A stretch of 48,530 bases of DNA from an uncultured Chryseobacterium sp. (GCA_913778085.1 CAJYXJ010000007.1:1-48530); one strand, 5' to 3'. Counted from the stretch's first letter, positions 14,801 to 22,653 are shown. Notes: generated by a model not told the origin, from the sequence alone. Made by a program: numbers and translations.

Positions 14801-16624
14801 CTTTCCGGGCTTATCGGTAAAATAATTCATATTTAAATAATTGACATCCGCATCAACATTCATGGAAATCCGCGGAGTGCTGAAATCAATAAGACCTTTA
14901 ACAGTTCCTTTCGCCTGCTCATCGTTGATTGTAATCAGCCCATTGTATTTTTTATGATCCAGTAAGCCGTCCAGATACAGATTATTGATCTCTTTGTTCA
15001 TAATTTCAATGCTCGAGATCCGGGACTTTGTCGTCAGTCTCATCGTATTGACATCAAAGCTCTGTCCATTGATATTGAAATTTCCCGAAATCAACCCTAC
15101 GGTCTTATTTTTGGTGATGACCGATGTATTCAGATCTTTCACCTCAGCAATACCTGCATATTTTGGAAGCGAAGAGCTGTAATCGGTCAAAGCAAAATTC
15201 GTGATTTTAGCCTGCCCGATCCCGGTCATCAGGTTTCCGTTTGCAACATACACCCTATCAGGATTTACACTCGCTGTCCCGTTATATTTGAGCTTTCCAA
15301 AATCATCGGCGAAATTCTTCATTTTCGTTGAAATGAATGTAGGCATCATCGCTTTCAGGTCTTTATAGGTAAAATCCGCGGAAAGGTCATTGGTTTCAAT
15401 TAAAAAATTCCCTTTTAACAGCCTGTTTACCCTCATGGTTTTCGTGGCGATGTTCACACTAGGATTCCGGATCAGGAAATTATCCAGTTTGAAACTATTA
15501 AGCGGTCCCGTCATTTTTCCGGAAACATTGAAGGGTTTGAAATTATCCCAGTTAGTTACAAAATAGCTGATATCGTATCCGCTCAGCTGGCTGCCAAGCG
15601 TAAGATTCATATCCCACTTCACTTTATCCGCAAAATCGGACCATGAACCGTCGTCATGAAGATTGAATTTAATATCACCCTGCAACAGCGAATGGTCGGT
15701 ATTTAGAGTAAGGTCTTTCAGAAAAAGATAATCCGGCGTCATGGAAAGCTCGGTGGAGAACGTATCCACAAAATGCGGTTTTCCCCACCGTGTTGTGGTG
15801 AAGGTCATATTGTTGATCAGCCCTGAAATATTCCTGCCGTTTACTTTTACATTCGGTGCAATAAGGTTGAAATTGGTAGCCGTCAGCCATTTCCCTTTTT
15901 CTCCCGGAGAATTCAGGTTAACGATAGACACTTTGGAATCCAGGATCTGCAGTCTGGAATCCAGTTGAAAAGGCGGTTTGTTAGGATCCCTTTTCTTCCC
16001 GCTGTCAAACAGCTGGGTAAAACGGATGAAATTGGAAATACTATCGCCTTTATAGGTAATAACTTTTACATCGGCATTCTTTAAAGTCAGGGAATTAAAG
16101 ATGATGGAATTGTTTTTGGTAATATTAGAGGCCAATGAAAACCAGTTGGAATTGGCAATAAATTCTTTTGACTGAATGAAATCGTAGCCTTTGTAATCCT
16201 TGATCTTCAGGCCTTTGATTTTAACGTTTCCGAAAAAGTTCACCTCTACGCTTTCGGTAGACATTTGTGCCTTGAAATCCCGGTTTACCACCTGCAATGC
16301 CTGATCTGCCGCCCATTGTTTGGTTGCCGGAAGGTTGATCGCGATAAAAATTGCCGCAACAAGCCCGAGACCCAGCCAGAAGAGAATCAGAAGAAGCTTG
16401 GCCCACCATGAATAGCTGGTGACATCCTTTACCGCCTGCTTCCCGAATTCTTCGGCAGTCTGTACGGGATGTTTAATGGCATCCGAAGCCAGTTCCGATG
16501 CTTCCTTTACCGTTTCTTTTACGGCGCCTCCTGCATTCTCAACGGCTTTCTGTACCTGATCCCCTAAGTTTTCAGCTACCGATTTTTTGTTCTCATTCTC
16601 GTTATTATTCTCTAACTTTGCCAT
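11828..16624 (-). CDS. tamB: TamB-type translocation and assembly module protein
   Basis: This 1,598-residue protein is an AsmA-like, inner-membrane-anchored periplasmic protein of the TamB (DUF490) family. A single membrane anchor spans about residues 74-97 and is followed by more than a thousand residues of repetitive beta strands, the bridge along which lipids or outer-membrane proteins are thought to travel. The C-terminal TamB domain ends near VKVKTGLGIPLTKTE. Before the anchor lie about 70 residues of charged amphipathic helix, an unusual extension. The frame is open to 16726, but the ATG at 16624 (MAKLENN) is preferred because the longer version would run deep into tsaD. The tsaD start is only 4 nt away on the other strand. 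No Omp85 partner (TamA/TamL) is in the window. Confidence 0.93.
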   Translation of the reverse strand: MAKLENNNENENKKSVAENLGDQVQKAVENAGGAVKETVKEASELASDAIKHPVQTAEEFGKQAVKDVTSYSWWAKLLLILFWLGLGLVAAIFIAINLPATKQWAADQALQVVNRDFKAQMSTESVEVNFFGNVKIKGLKIKDYKGYDFIQSKEFIANSNWFSLASNITKNNSIIFNSLTLKNADVKVITYKGDSISNFIRFTQLFDSGKKRDPNKPPFQLDSRLQILDSKVSIVNLNSPGEKGKWLTATNFNLIAPNVKVNGRNISGLINNMTFTTTRWGKPHFVDTFSTELSMTPDYLFLKDLTLNTDHSLLQGDIKFNLHDDGSWSDFADKVKWDMNLTLGSQLSGYDISYFVTNWDNFKPFNVSGKMTGPLNSFKLDNFLIRNPSVNIATKTMRVNRLLKGNFLIETNDLSADFTYKDLKAMMPTFISTKMKNFADDFGKLKYNGTASVNPDRVYVANGNLMTGIGQAKITNFALTDYSSSLPKYAGIAEVKDLNTSVITKNKTVGLISGNFNINGQSFDVNTMRLTTKSRISSIEIMNKEINNLYLDGLLDHKKYNGLITINDEQAKGTVKGLIDFSTPRISMNVDADVNYLNMNYFTDKPGKQIVSGKVNGKMAMSSINDLTLDIEAKGINFATATQKYSIPNAKVKTFIENGGRVIDVDAPGAVDGKISGRYNLGDLAGMVENGLNKILVGPAPRRMYRGQNFTMNFDVQQGLVSYFLPDLKIPQGAKVEGQYDGNSNNLILNLDAAALKYIMTKTEDITEADKALAAANPDYQINNRNSVTRDSAMVDSVMVRINTANLNEQIYAKISRVLYNKNVLKNITLSGRNDNNTVLHLAAKFSHGSPEDELDDNLKQYAVNVNQSTNAGGDFVFRFEPTEVKFNDVTWAIDTSPELNHSIIYRKKEGDFDIQNLRIYSEKSALFIKDAQFKSAKDFYVDAEVDNFAIEKLLEMKAGGNTLNIKGLANGSVKIRMDKNTLQPLVDLTIDDIMMNGNDMGDITVSATNSYSLNVYDVDIKVNSAGIIGNNSLHVTGTVNNNTSSPTIDLTAEMRDFDVAFAQQFVTTVFGNLRGKATGDLKIAGKFSDLDYSGDIGLKGFGLKLLFTGVDYSFDDTVIPLTKGLAILNNIEVHDGRNNSKGNISGAVQFETLSSMGVNLVMRADNLLVLNTTQKDYDLFWGRVYGQGDLYVDGPVSGLSITTPNMKALNGSTFTFNSGSTSNVEEFKMLRFLKEGKDGLVTLDDKKKTGANMNIDFALDVDKGTTVNVLIGDDVGNIMVKGAAEKLHFQMSRQGNIAMNGTYRVDNGTFVSKAILNKTFQIEKGSSIRWDGDAMKPALDITANYVRMVSNAGEYLNMGNLQPVSILLQANITQSLVDPKIDLNVTAMDVSSQVKETLAAKMSQEGEKVLQFGSVLLLNSFNVSNTGGVDLNVADVAQNQGYNILLKQLGSVLNAMSNEFQIDLNYVKGDQYSNVGDRATAGVSFAFSPRVKVKTGLGIPLTKTENTETNYLSGEGTIEYDISKKNDGSLVLRGYSKPSNIGLVNGAGSNGTANQAYGGGIVWTKSFNSIFKKKKKDKKAQDYPKEIKTDSLKSGGK
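16587..16620 (+). promoter_or_regulatory. Promoter of tsaD inside the first codons of tamB
   Basis: TTG at 16587-16589 and TAACTTTG at 16613-16620, 23 nt apart, match the Bacteroidota promoter. The -7 box ends 8 nt before the tsaD ATG at 16629, so the message should have a leader of only a few nucleotides. The box also encodes residues 3-4 of TamB on the other strand. Confidence 0.6.
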
Positions 16625-16628
16625 TATT

Positions 16629-17645
16629 ATGAGCGACTCTATAATTTTAGGTATTGAATCGTCCTGTGACGACACCTCAGCAGCTATCATCAAGGGAAAT
16701 TCTATTCTTTCGAATATTGCAGCCAACCAGGCGATCCATAAGGAATACGGTGGTGTTGTTCCCGAACTCGCCTCACGTGCCCATCAGCAAAATATCATCC
16801 CCGTTGTTGAAAAATCTTTATCTCAAGCAAATATACAACAAAATGCTATTTCTGCGATAGGATTTACACGCGGACCGGGACTTTTAGGATCTCTTCTTGT
16901 GGGCACTTCATTTGCTAAATCTCTGGCAATGAGTCTGGATGTACCGCTTATTGAAGTAAACCACCTCCAGGCGCATATTTTAGCGCATTTCATCGAAGAT
17001 GCAAATCCTATGCCGCCAAAATTCCCTTTTCTGTGTCTTACGGTAAGTGGCGGGCATACGATGATCGTGCTGGTAAAAGATTATTTCGATATGGAAATTA
17101 TCGGGAAGACCATCGACGATGCTGCGGGAGAAGCTTTTGATAAAATCGGGAAAATTTTCGACCTGGATTATCCGGCCGGCCCGATCATCGACCGGTTGGC
17201 CAAAGAAGGAAATCCTGATGCCTTTCAATTCAACAAGCCGAGAATGGAACAGTATGATTATTCTTTCAGCGGCATCAAAACCTCGGTGCTGTATTTCATC
17301 CAGAAAGAAGTCCGAAAAGATCCGGATTTTGTGAAGAAGAACATCAATGACCTGTGTGCTTCCGTCCAGAGAACCATTATTGAAATCCTGATGAACAAGC
17401 TGGAAAAAGCGGCAAAGGAACTCAATGTAAAAGAAGTTGCCATTGCCGGTGGGGTTTCTGCCAATTCCGCTCTTAGAAAAGCCATGCAGGACAATCATGA
17501 AAGATTGGGCTGGAATATTTATATCCCGAAATTTGAATATACTACCGATAATGCGGCCATGATTGCTATGGTGGCCCAACTGAAATTTGAAAGAGGAGAA
17601 TTTACCGATCTGAGAACAACGGCAACGGCAAAATACGATTTATGA
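16629..17645 (+). CDS. tsaD: tRNA N6-adenosine threonylcarbamoyltransferase TsaD
   Basis: TsaD transfers the threonylcarbamoyl group from TC-AMP to A37 of tRNAs that read ANN codons. From the ATG at 16629 the protein has 338 residues, the standard length. It begins MSDSIILGIESSCDDTS, the family signature, and keeps the metal ligands His112 and His116 in NHLQAHILAH. SGGHTMIV and GGVSANSALR are the other nucleotide-binding blocks. An upstream in-frame ATG at 16587 would overlap the tamB start and is not used. Its promoter lies in the tamB start region. An orphan gene overlaps its stop by 4 nt, and rsmE follows. Confidence 0.97.
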   Translation: MSDSIILGIESSCDDTSAAIIKGNSILSNIAANQAIHKEYGGVVPELASRAHQQNIIPVVEKSLSQANIQQNAISAIGFTRGPGLLGSLLVGTSFAKSLAMSLDVPLIEVNHLQAHILAHFIEDANPMPPKFPFLCLTVSGGHTMIVLVKDYFDMEIIGKTIDDAAGEAFDKIGKIFDLDYPAGPIIDRLAKEGNPDAFQFNKPRMEQYDYSFSGIKTSVLYFIQKEVRKDPDFVKKNINDLCASVQRTIIEILMNKLEKAAKELNVKEVAIAGGVSANSALRKAMQDNHERLGWNIYIPKFEYTTDNAAMIAMVAQLKFERGEFTDLRTTATAKYDL

Positions 17646-18052
17646 AAATATTATTAGAAGAAAAAGTCCTGGGAACCCAGTCCAAGAAAAACTCGAAATA
17701 CTATTGGGTATTGGAAACCGTTACAGGAAAAAATGAAGTGACGGAAACATCTGAAGATGATGATTATCTGATGATAAGCTCAGATACTGGATTTATTCAG
17801 AATATCAAGGAAGAAATCATGGAAAAGATCAATTCCGAAAATGTATTCAGTTTTGCCTATGAACCTAAGGAAGGAGATTATTTGTCCATCAAAAACAACT
17901 TAAGAAAAAACGAATACCTGAACTTAATTTTTATGAACAATAAGTGGATTGAAGAAATTTACGCCTGTTCATACAGAGATTGTGAGGGCGATGTTTATAC
18001 TACCATAAAAACCGGAGTAGCATTCCTAAGTGAGAATGAAGTTACCTTTTAA
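17642..18052 (+). CDS. AT-rich hypothetical protein between tsaD and rsmE
   Basis: This 136-residue protein shows no signal peptide, membrane span or motif that I recognise. It is acidic and looks like a compact soluble domain with a strand-rich centre and two Cys residues in YACSYRDCEGD. The ATG overlaps the tsaD stop by 4 nt (ATGA), so translation is probably coupled, and rsmE starts 15 nt after its stop. Base use is odd: line 17881-17940 has 15 G+C in 60, against 34 at 17161-17220 in tsaD. It may be a recent insertion between two housekeeping RNA-modification genes. The function is unknown. Confidence 0.8.
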   Translation: MKILLEEKVLGTQSKKNSKYYWVLETVTGKNEVTETSEDDDYLMISSDTGFIQNIKEEIMEKINSENVFSFAYEPKEGDYLSIKNNLRKNEYLNLIFMNNKWIEEIYACSYRDCEGDVYTTIKTGVAFLSENEVTF

Positions 18053-18067
18053 ACCAATATTTTTTCT

Positions 18068-18763
18068 ATGAAACTCTTTTACGGCGAAATCGAGGGAAAC
18101 CAGGTACAGATCAATGACGAAGAACAACAGCACATAATAAAGGTTCTCCGGATGAAGGACGGTGAAGAGATCCACATCACCGACGGAAATGGTAACCTGG
18201 CTTCCGGAATGCTGATGATCGAAGGCAAAAAAGCCCATATAGAAGTAAGCGAAATTAAAAATGACCTTCCCGGTTTCAGCCCGAAGCTTCATATTGCCAT
18301 TGCGCCGACCAAAAATATCGACCGGATTGAGTTTTTTATTGAGAAAGCCGTTGAAATGGGCATTTCGGAAATCACTTTGCTGCAGACCGAAAAAACGGAG
18401 CGTAAAAATGTAAATGTCGAGAAGCTCAGGAAACAGGCAGTTGCCGCTTCCAAGCAGAGCCTTCGGTTTCATTTTCCGGTGATCAACGATCTGGTGAGAA
18501 TTCAGGATTTCCTTAAAAATACGGATCCCAGAACTACTTTTGTTGCCCATTGCCACAACAACCTGGAAAGGATGGATCTGAAACAGATTCCGGCACTGGA
18601 AAACATTACCTTCCTGATCGGGCCGGAAGGCGATTTCTCCGAAAAAGAAATTTCCTTTTTATCCGAAAATAATATCAGAGCCGTGTCTTTAGGCAACCAA
18701 AGGTTAAGAACGGAAACGGCGGGAATTTTTGTTGCGGCATGGAACTACTTTAAGTTAAGCTAA
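18068..18763 (+). CDS. rsmE: 16S rRNA (uracil-1498-N3)-methyltransferase RsmE
   Basis: RsmE methylates U1498 in the decoding region of 16S rRNA. This 231-residue protein has the N-terminal PUA-like domain (about residues 1-70, with EEQQHIIKVLRMKDGEEI) and the C-terminal SPOUT methyltransferase. The knot is visible in LIGPEGDFSEKE and SLGNQRLRTETAG, which bind S-adenosylmethionine. It is the third gene of the tsaD transcript. Its last 9 nt overlap the 3' end of the convergent membrane-protein gene. Confidence 0.96.
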   Translation: MKLFYGEIEGNQVQINDEEQQHIIKVLRMKDGEEIHITDGNGNLASGMLMIEGKKAHIEVSEIKNDLPGFSPKLHIAIAPTKNIDRIEFFIEKAVEMGISEITLLQTEKTERKNVNVEKLRKQAVAASKQSLRFHFPVINDLVRIQDFLKNTDPRTTFVAHCHNNLERMDLKQIPALENITFLIGPEGDFSEKEISFLSENNIRAVSLGNQRLRTETAGIFVAAWNYFKLS

Positions 18764-19627
18764 CAACTGGCCGCTGAAGTCTTTTTTCATTAACTTTCTG
18801 ATCCAGGGATAAAAAATATGGTAAGGAAAAAGGGCCACCAGAACGAAATTTTTAGCATCCCTGAAATCAGCCAGGACGAAAATATCGGTATACAGATGAA
18901 AAACATACAGGAATACCATAATGAAAGTCAGATATTTTCTGCTGAAAGCGCCCAGAAAACTTGATGCCTGAATGATAATGGCAAAGACGGTCATTACTAC
19001 CCAAAGATTTTCGTACTGATAAAGGTGAATGATCCATTCAGGAACCTTTACATCCGCTATCCAGTAATTATCCAGGGTATTGATTTTCGCTGCATTCTTA
19101 TCAAGCCAGGTAAGTTTGCCGGAATGTTTAATCACATTTTTGGCAATTCCAAGAAATTTGGAAAGCCCGGCAAGGCTGTAAGTGGTTAAAATTCCAAGGT
19201 AAAAGTATTGCACCCACTGATAATCTTTTTCCTGTTTCATTTTATCAGGCAAAAGAAATATGGCCATAAAATAGCCGATAACGATGAGATGGTTATTGTG
19301 TCCGATGCTGAAATTAAGGGCAATAGGAAAATTAATAACCGACATCAGCAAAAAGATGCCAAGATTAAGCAGCACACTCTGTCTGAACCAAGTGATGATC
19401 AGCAGGGCGGCACAAAGCAGCAACAGGGTAATGTATAAAAACGGGCTGGGATATTCCGAAAAAATAAATTTCTGAATACTCAGAAAAGGTTCATAAATTT
19501 CCCTAGGCCACCGGCTGATCCTCCTGTACTCCAGATACTGTCTCAAAAGCCAGTATATTCCAAAAATACGCATGGCATAATAAGCGATACTGTAGTTGAC
19601 CATCGTGAGTTGCTTATAGTTCATCAT
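18755..19627 (-). CDS. HTTM-like multi-span membrane protein
   Basis: This 290-residue protein has about eight membrane spans. GHNNHLIVIGYFMAIFLL and FYLGILTTYSLAGLSKFLG fit the HTTM fold, the membrane domain shared with vitamin K-dependent gamma-carboxylase, in which a tyrosine-glycine-lysine stretch of this kind recurs. The soluble carboxylase domain is absent, so enzymatic activity is unproven. It overlaps the preceding small membrane gene by 4 nt (ATGA), a frequent arrangement for HTTM proteins and their short partners. It is the last of four tightly packed genes starting with trmH. The family match is by pattern only. Confidence 0.75.
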   Translation of the reverse strand: MMNYKQLTMVNYSIAYYAMRIFGIYWLLRQYLEYRRISRWPREIYEPFLSIQKFIFSEYPSPFLYITLLLLCAALLIITWFRQSVLLNLGIFLLMSVINFPIALNFSIGHNNHLIVIGYFMAIFLLPDKMKQEKDYQWVQYFYLGILTTYSLAGLSKFLGIAKNVIKHSGKLTWLDKNAAKINTLDNYWIADVKVPEWIIHLYQYENLWVVMTVFAIIIQASSFLGAFSRKYLTFIMVFLYVFHLYTDIFVLADFRDAKNFVLVALFPYHIFYPWIRKLMKKDFSGQLLA

Positions 19628-20055
19628 AAGGTGCTGATCAATGTTTTTTTAATCTTAAAAGAAGTCTTTCCCAGATCCCACGGATGAAAACTTTCTTTGT
19701 ACAGCAACAACCGGTCATATTCCGGCCAGCAGCTTTTCATAAAAATTTTCATTTTCCTGATGTTATCTGCTTTCTGCTCATTATGTTCGATCTTTTTCCC
19801 ATAGAATCCCACGATCAGTACCAGGTTATTTTCATCATAAAGTTCTGTAGGCCGATAAGCCACTCTTACCGTATCTTTTCCTACGACCCGGTAAATCCGG
19901 TAATATTCTTCGGTGTTTTCACTTCCGCTGGGGTTGGTAAAAAGTTTCCAGCTGAAAAAAGGATAAATTTCTTTTCCTCCCTTTTCCATAAGATATAAGG
20001 AAGTTAAGGCCAAAAGCAGGGAGATCCAGTATAGATGTCGGGTATATTTCTGCAT
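19624..20055 (-). CDS. Small membrane-anchored partner of the HTTM-like protein
   Basis: This 143-residue protein has one N-terminal span (LYWISLLLALTSLYLM) and a soluble part, probably outside the membrane, that begins EIYPFFSWKLFTNP. This Pro-Phe-Phe-Ser-Trp-Lys-Leu-Phe stretch resembles the start of short proteins I recall being encoded beside HTTM genes in Bacteroidota. The stop overlaps the HTTM start by 4 nt, and the lipoprotein gene ends 12 nt upstream. The two are likely to work as a pair. The biochemical role is unknown. Confidence 0.72.
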   Translation of the reverse strand: MQKYTRHLYWISLLLALTSLYLMEKGGKEIYPFFSWKLFTNPSGSENTEEYYRIYRVVGKDTVRVAYRPTELYDENNLVLIVGFYGKKIEHNEQKADNIRKMKIFMKSCWPEYDRLLLYKESFHPWDLGKTSFKIKKTLISTL

Positions 20056-20067
20056 GACTGTTTTTAT

Positions 20068-20706
20068 TTAATTTCCATCCGGACCATAAATATACTCAGA
20101 ACTGTTGACTAAAACCAATGTACCATTTTTCCACTGATAGGTCTCCGAAAATTCACCTATTCCGGAGATCCTGTACTCTGAAAAGATTCTTCTTTTATTT
20201 TTATCAGGAATCGGATTTTTTATCTTCTCATATTTTTTCTGTCTGATGAAAGTCCCGTTCTTATTGATCCATAACCTGTCGGCATGCCAGTTCATCCCGG
20301 CTTCTTTGGTCAGCGTTATATCATCGGCCCCGTCAAAATTAACGTCTTCAAAATGAAGCTGGAATTCATCGGCATTCAGAAATCCCCATTCTGAAAAAGC
20401 ATCCAGATGCTGTATTTTTTCACCGGTATAGACTTTAAGATGCCTGTAATCAAAAATTCCATCTTTTACGGTATAAAAAATTTCGACCGACAGGTTATCT
20501 TTTCTGACCGTTTTAAAATAATTCCCGTCTTTTACCCTGTCCGGTTCATCATGGTCTAATCCTTTATCCGCTTCAGGCCTTTCAGCAGGTGCATGCGGTG
20601 AACTAGCAGGACGGGCTGCTGCAATTTTCTCCGGAACCTTATAAACTTCTGTTTTTTTGTTGCAGCCTATAAAAAGGATCAGGATAAATATGAAGATCCT
20701 GCTCAT
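20068..20706 (-). CDS. Lipoprotein of unknown function, XAC2610-like
   Basis: This 212-residue protein has a lipoprotein signal with Cys15 in LFIGCNKK. A low-complexity linker rich in Ala, Pro and acidic residues (about 28-60) separates it from the folded domain. That domain contains FEDVNFDGADDITL, the Asp/Asn/Gly pattern that I associate with XAC2610-type and other calcium-loop proteins. The start overlaps the trmH stop by 4 nt, and the next gene begins 12 nt later. The function is not known; the family label is tentative. Confidence 0.78.
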   Translation of the reverse strand: MSRIFIFILILFIGCNKKTEVYKVPEKIAAARPASSPHAPAERPEADKGLDHDEPDRVKDGNYFKTVRKDNLSVEIFYTVKDGIFDYRHLKVYTGEKIQHLDAFSEWGFLNADEFQLHFEDVNFDGADDITLTKEAGMNWHADRLWINKNGTFIRQKKYEKIKNPIPDKNKRRIFSEYRISGIGEFSETYQWKNGTLVLVNSSEYIYGPDGN

Positions 20707-21374
20707 ATTTCTATGCTGTAATCTTTCAGGTATTTGTCAAAAATCTGCTGTCCGCTCCTGATGGAATTTACGGCCCAGCGGATTTTCATTTTCAGAAGTT
20801 TTTCTTCATCCAATTTATAATCGATATTTGATCGGATCAGCTTCTGCTTCAGTTCGTACATACAGATGGAAGCGGCTACGGATACATTGAAGCTTCTGGT
20901 AAAGCCATACATCGGTATCGCGAGGGTTTCATCGGCAAAATCCAGGATTTCCTGGGAAACACCTTCCATTTCAGTCCCGAAAACCAAAGCTACAGGCTCG
21001 GCAATCTCGTAATCCGGCAGCATGGTCGCATCATTTTCCAGCGAAACGGCGAGGATCTTATATCCGCGGTCTTTAATTTTCTGAAAAGATTCCATATTTC
21101 TCGGCAGCTTTTCCACTTCCACCCAGGTATCGGCGCCTTTGGTGACACGAAGGTTCGGTTCAAAGCTGTATTCTTCCTGTAAGGCCACCACCTTATGGAA
21201 TCCGCAGGCTTCTACGGAACGTACAATGGCCGCCGCATTCCGGAACTGGTAGATATCTTCCACCACCGGCAGCACAAAATCCGAGCTTTCCTGGGAGAAA
21301 TGTTCGATTTTAGCCAGCCTTTCTTCCGTTAAAAACTGCTTCAAATACTCAAATGTCTGTACTAAATCTTTCAT
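20703..21374 (-). CDS. trmH: TrmH-family tRNA/rRNA 2'-O-methyltransferase
   Basis: This 223-residue SPOUT enzyme probably methylates the 2'-OH of G18 in tRNA. Motif 1 is FRNAAAIVRSVEACG with its catalytic-type Arg and Asn. Motif 2 is LVFGTEMEGVS and motif 3 is AIPMYGFTRSFNVSVAASICMYE, forming the knot that binds S-adenosylmethionine. The length and sequence fit TrmH better than the larger RlmB or SpoU types. It is first in a four-gene run with membrane proteins. Its start lies 80 nt from the divergent ansA. Confidence 0.9.
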   Translation of the reverse strand: MKDLVQTFEYLKQFLTEERLAKIEHFSQESSDFVLPVVEDIYQFRNAAAIVRSVEACGFHKVVALQEEYSFEPNLRVTKGADTWVEVEKLPRNMESFQKIKDRGYKILAVSLENDATMLPDYEIAEPVALVFGTEMEGVSQEILDFADETLAIPMYGFTRSFNVSVAASICMYELKQKLIRSNIDYKLDEEKLLKMKIRWAVNSIRSGQQIFDKYLKDYSIEI

Positions 21375-21401
21375 CCGTTTTCAAATCTTTGCAAATTAAC
21401 G

Positions 21402-21409
21402 TAATTTTG
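21402..21409 (+). promoter_or_regulatory. -7 box for ansA
   Basis: TAATTTTG fits TAnnTTTG, 45 nt before the ansA ATG. The nearest TTTG upstream (21388) is too close to be the -33 element. A small hairpin (TCCTTC/GAAGGA, 21415-21431) lies in the leader. Confidence 0.4.
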
Positions 21410-21454
21410 AGGAATCCTTCCGAACGAAGGAAGAAATTCTAATAAAGTTCCTGT

Positions 21455-22471
21455 ATGAAACGAAAAGTCCTGTTGATCTATACCGGTGGAACCATCGGTA
21501 TGGAGAAAGATTATGAAACCGGCAGCCTCCGTGCCTTTGATTTTGGAAATATTTTTGAGAAAATGCCCGAAATGAAGCTGATGGAATGCGAAGTTTTTGT
21601 ACATCCTTTTGAAAAGCCGCTGGATTCTTCGGATATGGGCCCGGAAGAATGGAAGATCATCGCCCATTACATCCGTAAAAATTATGATGAATTCGACGGG
21701 TTCCTGATTCTTCACGGAACCGATACGATGTCTTACACCGCTTCCGCATTAAGCTTTATGCTCAAAGGGCTCACCAAACCGGTGATTTTAACCGGCTCCC
21801 AGCTGCCGATCGGAGATCTTAGAACCGATGCCAAAGAAAACCTGCTCACCAGCCTTTATTATGCCAGCCTGTATAAAGATGATAAAGCTGTGATCCGGGA
21901 GGTCGCCATTTATTTTGAATATAAATTATTAAGAGGGAACCGTACCCTCAAATATTCTGCGGAGTATTTCGATGCATATGCAAGCCCGAACTATCCTATT
22001 CTCGGACAATCCGGCGTTCATTTAAATATTATTAAAGAGAATTTGTACCGGCCGAATCCCGAGATTGGTTTTCATGTGGACGATCATATTTCGGAAGATA
22101 TTATTTTCTGGAGGATCTTCCCGGGAATGAACCTGAATCATTTCAAGGAAATCCCGAAAATGAAAGTACTGATCCTTCAGGTTTTCGGTTCAGGAACAAT
22201 TTTCAGCAGTGAAAAAACCGTAGAAACCTTACAGCAAATCCGGAACAACGGGACTGAGATTGTCGTCGTAAGCCAATGTATTTCAGGAGGAATCTCATTC
22301 GGCAAGTATGAGAACAGCAATATCTTCTCAAGGATCGGTGCTATCAGCGGCAAGGACATGACCGCCGAAAGTGCCATCACCAAAGCGATGCACCTCATCG
22401 ACAATCCTCACTATTCAGGAAGCTTTGCCGATCACTTTTCCCGCAGCCTTTGCGGAGAAATATCAGAATAA
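21455..22471 (+). CDS. ansA: Type I asparaginase
   Basis: This 338-residue cytoplasmic protein hydrolyses L-asparagine to aspartate and ammonia. The first active-site block is IYTGGTIGM with Thr13, and the second is LHGTDTMSYTASAL with Thr89 and Asp90; both threonines are required. There is no signal peptide, which separates it from the periplasmic type II enzyme. The length matches AnsA. It is divergent from trmH and precedes tRNA-Ser, which has its own promoter. No asparagine-specific regulator is nearby. Confidence 0.95.
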   Translation: MKRKVLLIYTGGTIGMEKDYETGSLRAFDFGNIFEKMPEMKLMECEVFVHPFEKPLDSSDMGPEEWKIIAHYIRKNYDEFDGFLILHGTDTMSYTASALSFMLKGLTKPVILTGSQLPIGDLRTDAKENLLTSLYYASLYKDDKAVIREVAIYFEYKLLRGNRTLKYSAEYFDAYASPNYPILGQSGVHLNIIKENLYRPNPEIGFHVDDHISEDIIFWRIFPGMNLNHFKEIPKMKVLILQVFGSGTIFSSEKTVETLQQIRNNGTEIVVVSQCISGGISFGKYENSNIFSRIGAISGKDMTAESAITKAMHLIDNPHYSGSFADHFSRSLCGEISE

Positions 22472-22484
22472 TTTCGCCAAAGAT

Positions 22485-22514
22485 TTGCAGATTAAAAAAA
22501 ATATCGTACTTTTG
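22485..22514 (+). promoter_or_regulatory. Complete promoter of tRNA-Ser
   Basis: TTG at 22485-22487, a 19-nt spacer and TACTTTTG at 22507-22514 match the Bacteroidota consensus. The tRNA begins 14 nt after the -7 box. Confidence 0.75.
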
Positions 22515-22527
22515 CAATCTCAAACAT

Positions 22528-22614
22528 AGAGAGGTGTCCGAGTGGTTGAAGGAGCTACCCTGGAAAGGTAGTATACGGGTAACTGTATCGAGGGTTCGAA
22601 TCCCTTCCTCTCTG
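22528..22614 (+). tRNA. tRNA-Ser(GGA)
   Basis: An 87-nt class II tRNA. The acceptor arms AGAGAGG (22528-22534) and CCTCTCT (22607-22613) pair perfectly with discriminator G. The anticodon stem CTACC/GGTAG holds the loop CTGGAAA, so the anticodon is GGA and the codons UCC/UCU. A long variable arm precedes the T arm with TTCGAAT. CCA is not encoded. Confidence 0.97.
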
Positions 22615-22620
22615 CAAATC

Positions 22621-22653
22621 AAAGTCTTAGATTAAAAACCTAAGACTTTTTTT
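22621..22653 (+). terminator. Terminator of tRNA-Ser
   Basis: AAAGTCTTAG (22621-22630) pairs perfectly with CTAAGACTTT (22640-22649), followed by T to 22653. Confidence 0.85.

Noticed and set aside
16980-17579. 199-codon open frame antisense to tsaD
   Set aside because: It mirrors a well-supported gene, has no signal or motif, and no promoter.
22450-22635. Open frame running through tRNA-Ser
   Set aside because: The tRNA fold, promoter and terminator explain the sequence.
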